Assembly: GCF_900115675.1 (NCBI RefSeq)
Contig: NZ_FOXI01000003.1
Location: 258,767 to 322,766, forward strand
DNA: 64,000 nucleotides
Direction: 5' to 3'
Source of the DNA: Halolamina pelagica
Lineage (GTDB): Archaea > Halobacteriota > Halobacteria > Halobacteriales > Haloferacaceae
The notes beneath the pieces are model-generated. The model did not search any database. It saw only the letters and a list, made by a program, of their open reading frames with translations, and had not been told where the DNA came from. Position numbers and translations under genes: made by a program. Each line of letters opens with the position of its first letter. Positions within the stretch are counted from its first letter, which is position 1. Of this stretch, positions 9,431-17,147 are shown piece after piece.

Positions 9431-9640
9431 GGCCGCCCCGGGGCACCGAGCGCGCTTGCGCCCCGGTTTCGACGCTCGGACCTGGATCCCTCTCCCGCCC
9501 GGGGATAGGACGATATTACCGGCTCAAAACTGTTTGTAAAACGTCTCGGCGATTTTCATGCGCTCGTTAACGATACGTTTCACGCCGATTTCACGCCTCA
9601 ATCCGTCTGAAACGGTTCGAATTCCGGCGGACGGTCTGGA

Positions 9641-9650
9641 ATTTATATCC
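9641..9650 (+). promoter_or_regulatory. TATA box of the 9,687 gene
   Basis: ATTTATATCC stands 37-46 bp before the ATG in an otherwise GC-rich stretch, so transcription would start about 15 bp before the coding region. The rest of the 256-bp gap 9431-9686 shows no gene. Confidence 0.6.
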
Positions 9651-9686
9651 CCCCAAAGGTCGTGGGCCTGAGTGAGGCGAACACCA

Positions 9687-9950
9687 ATGAGCGCAACCCG
9701 GAATCCCTCCACCGACGGCGTGACCGCGACCGACGATCTCTCGAAAGAGGAGCGCCTCACGCGCTACCTCCGCGAGAAGGCCGAGGACGGCGAGATGTAC
9801 TTCAAGTCGAAGTTCATCGCCGACGACGTCGACCTCTCGCCCAAGGAGATCGGCGCGCTGATGGTGAAGCTCAGCGACGCCGCCTCCGACCTCGAGGTCG
9901 AGAAGTGGTCGTACACGAGCGCGACCACGTGGCGCGTCGAGACGGCCTGA
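9687..9950 (+). CDS. Small haloarchaeal winged-helix-like protein (DUF7123-like)
   Basis: 87 aa, single domain. After a ~20-residue disordered acidic leader, KEERLTRYLREKAEDG, MYFKSKFIADDVDLSPKEIG and ALMVKLSDAA give the helix-helix-turn-helix spacing of a winged helix, with a short wing around KWSYTSATTWRV. It resembles the haloarchaeal family I know as DUF7123, a name given from memory and not checked. It is probably a nucleic-acid-binding protein. It stands alone with its own TATA box. The ATG at 9687 is chosen over an upstream in-frame ATG because it begins the typical MSATR leader. Confidence 0.65.
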   Translation: MSATRNPSTDGVTATDDLSKEERLTRYLREKAEDGEMYFKSKFIADDVDLSPKEIGALMVKLSDAASDLEVEKWSYTSATTWRVETA

Positions 9951-10090
9951 CCGATCCGTACAGTCTCGATACCCACGCCGCCGGGCGACGCGACGCCGGC
10001 GGTCCCCACTGACAGTCGCCGAACGCCCTCCGTTCGGTTCCCTCTTCTCCCGTACCAAGCCTTATGCGCGAGCGTCGGTAATCGCGATTG

Positions 10091-11236
10091 ATGGCAGATA
10101 GGTCCGGGTCCGAGGAGGTCCCCCGCCCGGAGGCGCTCGAGACGTGGTTCCACCTGACGGCGGTCCGACGAGACGGCGAGCGGATCCGCTACCACGGCGA
10201 GTCACTGGTCCCGCGCTCCCGGCTCGCCGAGGAGCTGCGGCCCGCCTTCGAGGCGGCGGGGTACGACCTCCGGTTCTCGGTCGACGAGGCGGGCAACGAC
10301 GTACTGATCGCTCGCCCCTTCGGCGCATCTACGACTTCCGAGACGAACCCCACCACCAACGTCGCGCTGCTGTTCGCGACGATCGTGTCGACGATGTTCG
10401 TGGGCGCGACCGTCTGGTACTACATCCCGCTCTCGGCGATCGCCGAGAACCCGCTCCGCGTGCTGGAGGCGTGGCCGTTCACCGCCGCGGTGCTGGGCGT
10501 GCTGTTGACCCACGAGATGGGCCACTACGTCGCCGGGCGCCGGCACGGCGTCGACGTGAGCCTCCCCTACGTGATCCCGTTCTACATCCCCTTCGGCACG
10601 ATGGGCGCGGTGATCCGGATGCGGAGCCGGATCCCCGACCGCGAGGCGCTGTTGGACATCGGTGCCGCCGGCCCGCTGGCTGGGCTGTTCGCGACGGTCG
10701 TCGTCACCGCCATCGGCGTCTCGCTGGACCCGATGTCGGTCCCCCAGCGCGTGCTGGCGGGAAGCGGTGAGGCGATCATCTTCCACAATCCACCACTGCT
10801 GACCCTGATCGCCGACCTGCTGGGGCAGCCGACCACCTACGGCGACCCCACGAAGGCGGTTCACCCCGTCGTGATGGGCGGCTGGATCGGGATGTTCTTC
10901 ACCGTCTTGAACCTGCTCCCGGTCGGCCAACTCGACGGCGGCCACATCACGCGGGCGCTGCTGGGTCGGCGCCAGGAGACCGTCGCGGCGCTGGTCCCCG
11001 GCGCCCTGTTCGCGCTCGCGGGCTACCTCTGGTACGTCCGCGACATGGGGATGCAGAACTCGGTCGGCCTCTGGATCCTCTGGGGGTTCATCACCCTGCT
11101 CGTCTCCTTCGGCGGCTCCGCGGACCCCGTCGACGAGACGCCGCTGGGCTGGAAGCGCACCCTCGTGGCCGCGCTGACGTTCGGGCTCGGGGCGCTCTGT
11201 TTCCTCCCGGTCCCGATCGAGATCGCGACCGTCTGA
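10091..11236 (+). CDS. Site-2 protease-like M50 family membrane protein
   Basis: 381 aa. A ~95-residue cytoplasmic N-terminal domain is followed by about six to seven membrane segments. The zinc motif HEMGH is at residues ~140-144, and the downstream partner NLLPVGQLDGGH supplies the third ligand Asp. This is the compact archaeal/plant-type S2P without PDZ domains, clearly different from the PDZ-bearing paralogue at 4,232. Substrates are unknown. ATG 10091 is preferred to the TTG immediately before it. Confidence 0.88.
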   Translation: MADRSGSEEVPRPEALETWFHLTAVRRDGERIRYHGESLVPRSRLAEELRPAFEAAGYDLRFSVDEAGNDVLIARPFGASTTSETNPTTNVALLFATIVSTMFVGATVWYYIPLSAIAENPLRVLEAWPFTAAVLGVLLTHEMGHYVAGRRHGVDVSLPYVIPFYIPFGTMGAVIRMRSRIPDREALLDIGAAGPLAGLFATVVVTAIGVSLDPMSVPQRVLAGSGEAIIFHNPPLLTLIADLLGQPTTYGDPTKAVHPVVMGGWIGMFFTVLNLLPVGQLDGGHITRALLGRRQETVAALVPGALFALAGYLWYVRDMGMQNSVGLWILWGFITLLVSFGGSADPVDETPLGWKRTLVAALTFGLGALCFLPVPIEIATV

Positions 11237-11265
11237 GCCGGCGGCCGCCGATCACTCCCCGAACC

Positions 11266-12147
11266 TCAGTGCTCGCCGTGCGTGTACCCTCGGTCCGGTA
11301 GCGCATCGCCGTCCGCGACCACGCCGCTCTCGGTCGCCTCGCCGATCACCGTCGCGTCGGTGCCGGTCGCCTCGACGGCCGCCACCGCGGCGGCGGGATC
11401 GGGCGTCGTGAACACGAGTTCGAAGTCCTCGCCGACGTGGGCGGCACACTCCCGGCGGTCGGCCTCGTCGTCGGCGACGGCGTCGACGGCCGGGTGGACC
11501 GGGAGCCGGTCCCACTCGATCTCGAACCCGCAGTCGCTCGCTTCGGCCAACTGGTGGAGCGAGCGCGCGAGCCCGTCGCTGGAGTCCATCATGGCGCTCG
11601 TGTGCCCCCGGAGCGCGCGGCCGGCGGCGACGCGGGGCGTGAACCGGAACAGGTCGTTCCCGGCTTCGGCGTCGTCCGCTGCGAACTTCCGGAGCCCGGC
11701 CGCCGTCCGGCCGAGTTCGCCCGTCACGCAGACCGCGTCTCCCGGGGCCGCGCCGTCCCGGTAGATCGGGTCCTCGACGTGGCCGACGGCGGTCGTGGCG
11801 GTCGTGAACTCCGTGTGCTCGTCCAGATCACCGCCGACGTACTCGGCGTCGACGCGCTCGCAGACCTCGCTCGCGCCCCGGACGAACGCCGAGAGTTCGG
11901 CCTCCTCGAACGCGGGGGCGGCGTAGACCGCGACCGCACAGGTCGCGTCGGCGCCCATCGCCGCGAGATCGGAGAGCGACGCGCCGACCGCCCGCCAGCC
12001 GGCGGTCTCGCGGGTCGTTCCCGCGGGGAAGTCGGAGCGCTCGTGGAGCATGTCGGTCGTGATCGCGAGGTCGCCGACGACCGCGGCGTCGTCGCCGGCG
12101 CCGGGGAGGGCGGTCGACAGCATCGCCAGCGCGCTTCGCTCGTCCAT
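11266..12147 (-). CDS. thiL: Thiamine-monophosphate kinase
   Basis: 293 aa PurM-like ATPase making thiamine diphosphate from thiamine monophosphate. Diagnostic motifs are LPGAGDDAAVV at the N-terminus, TTDMLHE, the SLSDLAAMGADATCAVAVYA nucleotide-binding segment, YVGGDLDEH, DAVCVTGELGRTAAGL and the C-terminal MMDSSDGLARSL. Length and motif order are normal. The start codon lies 90 bp from the divergent membrane-protein gene, so the two share a promoter region. The nearest other gene, the S2P at 10,091, is convergent. Confidence 0.93.
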   Translation of the reverse strand: MDERSALAMLSTALPGAGDDAAVVGDLAITTDMLHERSDFPAGTTRETAGWRAVGASLSDLAAMGADATCAVAVYAAPAFEEAELSAFVRGASEVCERVDAEYVGGDLDEHTEFTTATTAVGHVEDPIYRDGAAPGDAVCVTGELGRTAAGLRKFAADDAEAGNDLFRFTPRVAAGRALRGHTSAMMDSSDGLARSLHQLAEASDCGFEIEWDRLPVHPAVDAVADDEADRRECAAHVGEDFELVFTTPDPAAAVAAVEATGTDATVIGEATESGVVADGDALPDRGYTHGEH

Positions 12148-12236
12148 ACGCCCGGGTGGTCGTGAGCGCCGATAAAGGGCCGGCGTCGATGGCCGTCATC
12201 GGAGGCTTGAAACGCGCGCCGGGAGTTTCCAGACGC

Positions 12237-13271
12237 ATGGAAACCGACCAGCTCAAGACGACCCTGGTTGGCTTCGTCGCGGCGATCACCGTGCTCGCGG
12301 TGTTGCTCTACTTCGTTGGCGTCGGCGACCTGCTCCGAACCCTCCGCGACGCCGACACCTCGACCGTGGGGCTGGTCGTCGTGGTCACCGTCGGCTGGCT
12401 GTTCGCGTGGGGGATGGCGCTGCACATCGTCCTCGACGTGCTCGGAACGGCCGTCTCACCGCTCAAGACGTTCCTCGTGTTCGCGGGCGCGACGTTCAAC
12501 AACAACGTCACCCCCTTCGGACAGGCCGGGGGCGAACCCGTCACCGCGCTGCTGATCTCCGAGGTGACAGACACCGAGTACGGCACCGGACTGGCCGCCA
12601 TCGCGAGCGTCGACACGCTCAACTTCGTCCCCTCGATCACGCTGGCGCTGCTGGGAATGGGCTACTTCGCGACCGAGACGACGTTCAACACGCGGCTGGA
12701 GTCCGCGGCGGTCGTCGTCGTCGGCCTCACCGTCGCGGTCGTCGGCGCCCTCGCCTTCGCGTGGCGGAACCACGAGCGCGTCCAGGCGGCCGTCGTGACC
12801 GCCGCTGCCCGCGTCTCGCGGGTCGCCGGCGAGTACGTTCCGCGCGCGACCGACCCGGGACGGGACGCCATCGAGCGCCGCGTCGGCCACTTCTTCGCGG
12901 CCATCGAACGGGTCGCGACCAGCCCGCGGGGGCTCGCGCTCGCGCTGGGGTTCTCCGCGCTGGGCTGGTTCCTCCAGATGTCGGGGCTCTGGCTGGCGTT
13001 CCAGGCCATCGGCGTCCCGGTGAGCCTGCCGGTGGTGATGTTCGTCGTCCCCATCGGCGCCATCGCGGGGATGACGCCGCTGCCCGGCGGCGCCGGCGGG
13101 ATCGAGGCGGTGCTCGTCTTCCTGCTCGTGGCGGCGCCGCTGCCGGCGGTGACGGAGTCGGTCGCGCTCGCGGCGGTGGTGATCTACCGCGGCGCGGTGT
13201 TCTGGGTGCCGATCGCGATCGGCGGCGTGGTGATGGGGACCGTCGGGGCGGGCGCCCGTGCCGGCGCCTGA
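12237..13271 (+). CDS. UPF0104 / lysylphosphatidylglycerol-synthase TM-like membrane protein
   Basis: 344 aa with about eight predicted membrane segments. Marker stretches of the COG0392 family are GATFNNNVTPFGQAGGEPVTA in the first half and PLPGGAGGIEAVLVF near the C-terminus. Bacterial relatives are flippase-like domains of MprF; archaeal members have no proven function, and a lipid-flipping or transport role is only inference. ATG 12237 immediately precedes a short helical leader and TM1; longer in-frame starts would add basic non-membrane sequence. Confidence 0.82.
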   Translation: METDQLKTTLVGFVAAITVLAVLLYFVGVGDLLRTLRDADTSTVGLVVVVTVGWLFAWGMALHIVLDVLGTAVSPLKTFLVFAGATFNNNVTPFGQAGGEPVTALLISEVTDTEYGTGLAAIASVDTLNFVPSITLALLGMGYFATETTFNTRLESAAVVVVGLTVAVVGALAFAWRNHERVQAAVVTAAARVSRVAGEYVPRATDPGRDAIERRVGHFFAAIERVATSPRGLALALGFSALGWFLQMSGLWLAFQAIGVPVSLPVVMFVVPIGAIAGMTPLPGGAGGIEAVLVFLLVAAPLPAVTESVALAAVVIYRGAVFWVPIAIGGVVMGTVGAGARAGA

Positions 13272-13296
13272 CACGCCGCGTGGACACCGATACGAT

Positions 13297-13306
13297 GGGT
13301 TTATCC
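13297..13306 (+). promoter_or_regulatory. TATA box of the rps19e cluster
   Basis: GGTTTATCCG lies ~25-33 bp upstream of the S19e ATG (13330), implying a leaderless or very short-leader transcript for the S19e-PDCD5-PP-loop-hisS run. Confidence 0.55.
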
Positions 13307-13329
13307 GGAACAGGAAAGAATTCCTCCCT

Positions 13330-13785
13330 ATGGTAACCCTCTACGACGTTCCGGCAGAGGACCTCCTCGAGGCCCTCGCCGAGGAGCTCGACGGCCGCAT
13401 CGAGGAACCCGACTGGGTGGAGTTCACCAAGACCGGCGTCGACCGTGAACTCCCGCCCCAGCAGGAGGACTTCTGGCAGGTCCGTACGGCCAGCCTCCTG
13501 CGGAAGGTGGCGATCCGCGGTCCCGTCGGCGTCGAGCGACTCGCGACGGAGTACGGCGGCTCGAAGAAGGGGACGACGCGTTACCGCGTCTCCGGCAACG
13601 AACACACCGGCGGCTCCCGGAAGATCATCCGGGTCGCGCTCCAGCAGCTCGAGGAGGAGGGCCTCGTGGAGACGGCCAAGGGTGAGGGTCGACGCGTGAC
13701 CGACGAGGGCCAGAGCCTGCTCGACACCGTCGCGGGCGAGACGCTCGAGGACCTCGACCGGCCGGAGCTCCAGAAGTACGCCTGA
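13330..13785 (+). CDS. rps19e: Small-subunit ribosomal protein S19e (eS19)
   Basis: 151 aa. It shows the eS19 signatures MVTLYDVPAEDLLEALAEEL at the N-terminus, WVEFTKTG, DFWQVRTASLLRKVAIRGPV, YGGSKKGTTRY, GGSRKIIRVALQQLEEEGLV and the C-terminal RRVTDEGQSLLDTVA. It belongs to the archaeal/eukaryotic-only small-subunit head proteins involved in 30S maturation. It is followed after 43 bp by the PDCD5-like gene, an order often seen in euryarchaea. Confidence 0.96.
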   Translation: MVTLYDVPAEDLLEALAEELDGRIEEPDWVEFTKTGVDRELPPQQEDFWQVRTASLLRKVAIRGPVGVERLATEYGGSKKGTTRYRVSGNEHTGGSRKIIRVALQQLEEEGLVETAKGEGRRVTDEGQSLLDTVAGETLEDLDRPELQKYA

Positions 13786-13828
13786 GGACGCCGCAACCGT
13801 TTTGCGCGGAGAGCAGTAATACACGCCC

Positions 13829-14179
13829 ATGAGTGGTAACCCCGACGAGGACCGGATCGAACAGCTTCGCCAGGAGCGACTCGAAGAGCTACAGGACCAG
13901 GCCGGCGACGAGGAGGCCCAGCAGGCCGCACAGGAGCAACAGGAGCGCGCGAAGGCCCAGCAGGACGCGCTGCTGAAGCAGTACCTCACCGACGACGCCC
14001 GTCAGCGGCTCAACGCCGTCGAGATGAGCAAGCCCGAGTTCGCGGAGAAGGTCAAACAGCAGGTGACCGCGCTGGCCCAGAGCGGGCGCCTCCAGGGGAA
14101 GATCGACGAGGACCGGATGAAGGAGATCCTCCGCGAGCTGAAGCCCGACGAGAAGAGCTTCGACATCCGCCGGCGCTGA
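13829..14179 (+). CDS. PDCD5/TFAR19-family DNA-binding protein
   Basis: 116 aa. The N-terminal half is a charged Gln/Glu-rich helix ([20 protein letters not shown]). The compact C-terminal bundle carries [20 protein letters not shown] and [20 protein letters not shown], then KSFDIRRR, the standard archaeal PDCD5 ending. Archaeal members are small nucleic-acid-binding proteins linked to translation by gene context. The stop codon overlaps the ATG of the next gene by one base (TGATG), so the pair is translationally coupled. Confidence 0.92.
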   Translation: MSGNPDEDRIEQLRQERLEELQDQAGDEEAQQAAQEQQERAKAQQDALLKQYLTDDARQRLNAVEMSKPEFAEKVKQQVTALAQSGRLQGKIDEDRMKEILRELKPDEKSFDIRRR

Positions 14180-14769
14180 TGGAACTGGCGCTTCTCTACA
14201 GCGGCGGCAAGGACTCCTCGCTCGCGGCGCTGACGCTCGATCGCTTCTACGACGTGACGCTCGTGACCGCCCACTTCGGCGTCACCGAGGAGTTCGAGAA
14301 CGCCCGCAGCGCCGCCGACGCGCTGGGGTTCCCCTTCGACACGGTCGAACTCGACCGCGAGGTCGCCGAGGAGGCCGTCGACCGCATGCTCGAGGACGGT
14401 TACCCCCGCAACGGGATCCAGCGCGTCCACGAGCACGCGCTCGAAGTCGTCGCCGAACGCGACGTGGTCGCCGTCGCCGACGGCACCCGTCGTGACGACC
14501 GCGTTCCGACCGTCTCACGCGCGACCGCCCAGAGCCTCGAGGACCGCCACGGGATCGACTACCTCTCGCCGCTGGCGGGGTTCGGCCGCGGCGCCGTCGA
14601 CCGACTGGTCGAACGGGAACTCGACGTGGAGACCGGGCCGAGCGAGGAGATCGCCCGCGCCGACTACGAGGGCGAGCTCCGGGAGCTCATCCGCGAGCGC
14701 GGCGGCGAGGAGGCCGTCGCGACCGTGTTCCCCGAGCACGATCAGACGATCGTCCGCGGACTGGCCTAA
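14179..14769 (+). CDS. PP-loop (N-type) ATPase, archaeal COG2117-like
   Basis: 196 aa. It opens [20 protein letters not shown], the SGGKDS pyrophosphatase loop of the N-type ATP-PPases, followed by the predicted Rossmann strands VTLVTAHFGV and VVAVADGTRRDDRVPTVS. This short single-domain type is universal in euryarchaea beside S19e/PDCD5 and has been proposed to act on tRNA, but the substrate is not established. It starts on the A of the PDCD5 stop codon. hisS follows 37 bp downstream, which supports a translation-related role. Confidence 0.82.
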   Translation: MELALLYSGGKDSSLAALTLDRFYDVTLVTAHFGVTEEFENARSAADALGFPFDTVELDREVAEEAVDRMLEDGYPRNGIQRVHEHALEVVAERDVVAVADGTRRDDRVPTVSRATAQSLEDRHGIDYLSPLAGFGRGAVDRLVERELDVETGPSEEIARADYEGELRELIRERGGEEAVATVFPEHDQTIVRGLA

Positions 14770-14806
14770 CACAGGATTCAAGCGCCGGCGCCCGGAACGC
14801 TGGGTC

Positions 14807-16117
14807 ATGTACGACCGGCTGAAGGGGTTCAAGGACTTCTACCCCGACGAGATGGCCGCCAGGCGCGCGGTCATCGACACGACCGAGGGGGTTGCTCGCC
14901 GCTACGGGTTCCGGGAGATCGCCACGCCCGCGCTGGAGGACGTCCAGATGTACGTCGACAAGTCCGGCGAGGGGATCGTCGACGAACTGTACAACTTCAC
15001 CGACAAGGGTGGTCGGGAGGTGTCGCTCACCCCCGAACTGACGCCGACGGTCGCGCGGATGGTCGTCGCCAAACAGCAGGCGCTCTCGAAGCCGATCAAG
15101 TGGTTCTCGACGCGTCCGTTCTGGCGCTACGAGCAGGTCCAGCAGGGCCGCTTCCGGGAGTTCTACCAGACGAACGTCGACATCTTCGGCTCCGAGGCGC
15201 CCGAGGCCGACGCGGAGATCCTCGCCTTCGCGGGCGACATGCTGACCGAACTCGGCCTGCCCGCCTCGGAGTTCGAGTTCCGGGTCTCCCACCGGGACAT
15301 CCTCGGCGAACTCCTGCGTTCCTTCGACGAGGACGTCGACGTGCAGGCGGCGATCCGGGCGGTCGACAAGAGCGAGAAGGTCGACCGTGCCGAGTACCTC
15401 GGGCTGCTGGCCGACGCCGGCCTCTCCATCGAGGACGCCGAGGCGTTCGACGACCTGCTCGCGGCCGGGAACGGGGACCTGGACGCGCTGCTGGCCGAGG
15501 TCGACCGGCCGAAACTCACCGCCGCCGTCGAGAACCTGCAGGCGGTGCTCGACGCGACCGAGGACTTCGGCGTCCGGGAGCACTGTGAGGTCTCCCTCCG
15601 GACGGCGCGGGGGCTCGACTACTACACCGGCGTCGTCTTCGAGTGCTTCGACACCGAGGACCGCGTCTCCCGGGCCATCTTCGGCGGCGGCCGCTACGAC
15701 GACCTGATCGAGTCCTTCGGCGGCAAGCCCACCCCCGCCGTGGGCGTCGCGCCGGGCGTGATGAACTCGACGCTGCCGCTGCTGCTCCAGGAGGCGGGCG
15801 TCTTCCCCGACGAGGAGATCTCGACTGACTACTACGTCCTCACGGTCGGCGACACCCGCGAAGTCGCCGCCCGGATCGCCCGGGAGCTCCGGGCGGGGGG
15901 GAACGTCGTCGAGACCGACGTGTCCGACCGGAGCTTCGGCGCCCAGATGGGCTACGCCGACTCGATCAACGCCGAGACCGTCGTGATCGTCGGCGAGCAG
16001 GACCTCGCGAACGACGAGGTGACGATCAAGGAGATGGAAAGCGGCGACCAAACCACCGTCCCCGTCGACGACTTCCCCGGCGATCGCGAACAGCCACGCT
16101 ACGAGGACGTCGCGTAG
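14807..16117 (+). CDS. hisS: Histidyl-tRNA synthetase
   Basis: 436 aa class II synthetase. Motif 1 region RLKGFKDFYPDEMAARR is at the N-terminus, motif 2 is RPFWRYEQVQQGRFREFYQ (~100-118), the His-specific loop RGLDYYTGVVFE is at ~267-278, and motif 3 is FGGGRYDDLIESFGGKPTPA. The C-terminal ~100 residues are the anticodon-binding domain (YYVLTVGD...). Length is normal. ATG 14807 follows the PP-loop ATPase gene with a 37-bp gap and is the only start that begins with the conserved KGFKD block close to the N-terminus. Confidence 0.96.
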   Translation: MYDRLKGFKDFYPDEMAARRAVIDTTEGVARRYGFREIATPALEDVQMYVDKSGEGIVDELYNFTDKGGREVSLTPELTPTVARMVVAKQQALSKPIKWFSTRPFWRYEQVQQGRFREFYQTNVDIFGSEAPEADAEILAFAGDMLTELGLPASEFEFRVSHRDILGELLRSFDEDVDVQAAIRAVDKSEKVDRAEYLGLLADAGLSIEDAEAFDDLLAAGNGDLDALLAEVDRPKLTAAVENLQAVLDATEDFGVREHCEVSLRTARGLDYYTGVVFECFDTEDRVSRAIFGGGRYDDLIESFGGKPTPAVGVAPGVMNSTLPLLLQEAGVFPDEEISTDYYVLTVGDTREVAARIARELRAGGNVVETDVSDRSFGAQMGYADSINAETVVIVGEQDLANDEVTIKEMESGDQTTVPVDDFPGDREQPRYEDVA

Positions 16118-16284
16118 GCGCCGCTGTTCGTCGGCGAACAGGTGACGGATCGCTCCGCGCGGGGGTCGTCACGCTTCCGCCTCGTACCCCGCGCGGTTGT
16201 GGTCAGCGCACGCAGGGGCTGGTCACGCCATCCTACGTGAACTCGGCCCCCAGAGTTATGCCCCCGCGAGATCCATCTCCGTGC

Positions 16285-16491
16285 ATGTCTAACACACTGC
16301 CTGCGCTGTCGCTGGCGTTACTCCAACTCCCGATCCCGGAGGGGCCGATCGGACAGGCACTGGTGTTGCTGCTCGTCATCGCCGTCGTCATCGTCGTCGG
16401 TCGGGTGGTCCTCAGTATCGCCTGGAAGCTCGTGCTGATCGCGTCGGTGATACTCGGTGCGCTCTGGATCGTGACGACGTTCCTGGGCTGA
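16285..16491 (+). CDS. Small two-helix membrane protein
   Basis: 68 aa. An N-terminal Leu-rich stretch (LPALSLALLQLP) is followed by two strongly hydrophobic segments (~24-42 and ~46-65) joined by a short SIAWK turn, and almost no polar tail. I do not recognise a family. Codon use is the same as in neighbouring core genes, so it is probably a real protein. It stands between hisS and the convergent trpG. The preceding gap 16118-16284 shows nothing else. Confidence 0.6.
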   Translation: MSNTLPALSLALLQLPIPEGPIGQALVLLLVIAVVIVVGRVVLSIAWKLVLIASVILGALWIVTTFLG

Positions 16492-16502
16492 CCCCGCCGT
16501 CG

Positions 16503-17147
16503 TCACTCCAGCGCGCCGTCGAGGAAGTTGCCGATCACGTCGTGACCCACCGCGGTCAGCACCGACTCGGGGTGGAACTGCACGCACTCGATGGGGTGCT
16601 CGCGGTGGCGGACGCCCATCACCAGTTCTGCCGCCTCGTCGTCGCCGTTCTCGGGGACGTCGACGGTCGTCGCCGTCACCTCGAACTCGTCGGGGACCTC
16701 GGTGGCGACCAGCGAGTGGTACCGTCCGGCCTGGAACCCCTGTTCGAGGCCGGCGTAGACGCCCTCGCCGTCGTGTTCGACCGGGAACGCCTTCCCGTGG
16801 ATCGGTCGCGGGGCGTGGCCCACTTCGCCGCCGTACTCGTAGACGGCGGCTTCGAGGCCGAGGCAGACCCCGAGCGTTGGAACCTCGGGGCTGACCTCGC
16901 GGAGCACGTCCATCGTCAGCCCCACGTCGCGCTCGTTCTCCGGGTGGCCCGGGCCGGGGCTGATGACGACGGCGTCGGGGCCGATCTCCCGCACGTCGTC
17001 GATCGAGGCCGTGTTTCGCAGGACCTCCACGTTCGCGCCGGGCGCACCCTCGCCGACGTACTCCACGAGGTTGTACGTGAACGAGTCGAAGTTGTCGACG
17101 AACAGGACCGTCGGCGCCTCGGCCTCGTCGGTACTCGGGGTGCTCAT
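16503..17147 (-). CDS. trpG: Anthranilate synthase component II (glutamine amidotransferase)
   Basis: 214 aa class I amidotransferase that supplies ammonia to TrpE. VLFVDNFDSFTYNLVEYVGE is the classical TrpG N-terminus, VVISPGPGHPEN follows, the nucleophile Cys sits in LGVCLGLEA (~98), and the catalytic His-Glu lie in QFHPES near residue 195. The nucleophile elbow reads CLGLE rather than the usual CLGHQ. Its ATG overlaps the trpE stop (ATGA), and it is the last gene of trpDFEG. Confidence 0.93.
   Translation of the reverse strand: MSTPSTDEAEAPTVLFVDNFDSFTYNLVEYVGEGAPGANVEVLRNTASIDDVREIGPDAVVISPGPGHPENERDVGLTMDVLREVSPEVPTLGVCLGLEAAVYEYGGEVGHAPRPIHGKAFPVEHDGEGVYAGLEQGFQAGRYHSLVATEVPDEFEVTATTVDVPENGDDEAAELVMGVRHREHPIECVQFHPESVLTAVGHDVIGNFLDGALE

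Noticed and set aside
9524-9760. Minus-strand frame of 78 codons over the promoter of the 9,687 gene
   Set aside because: Overlaps a good TATA box and start of a conserved gene; composition is not halophilic.
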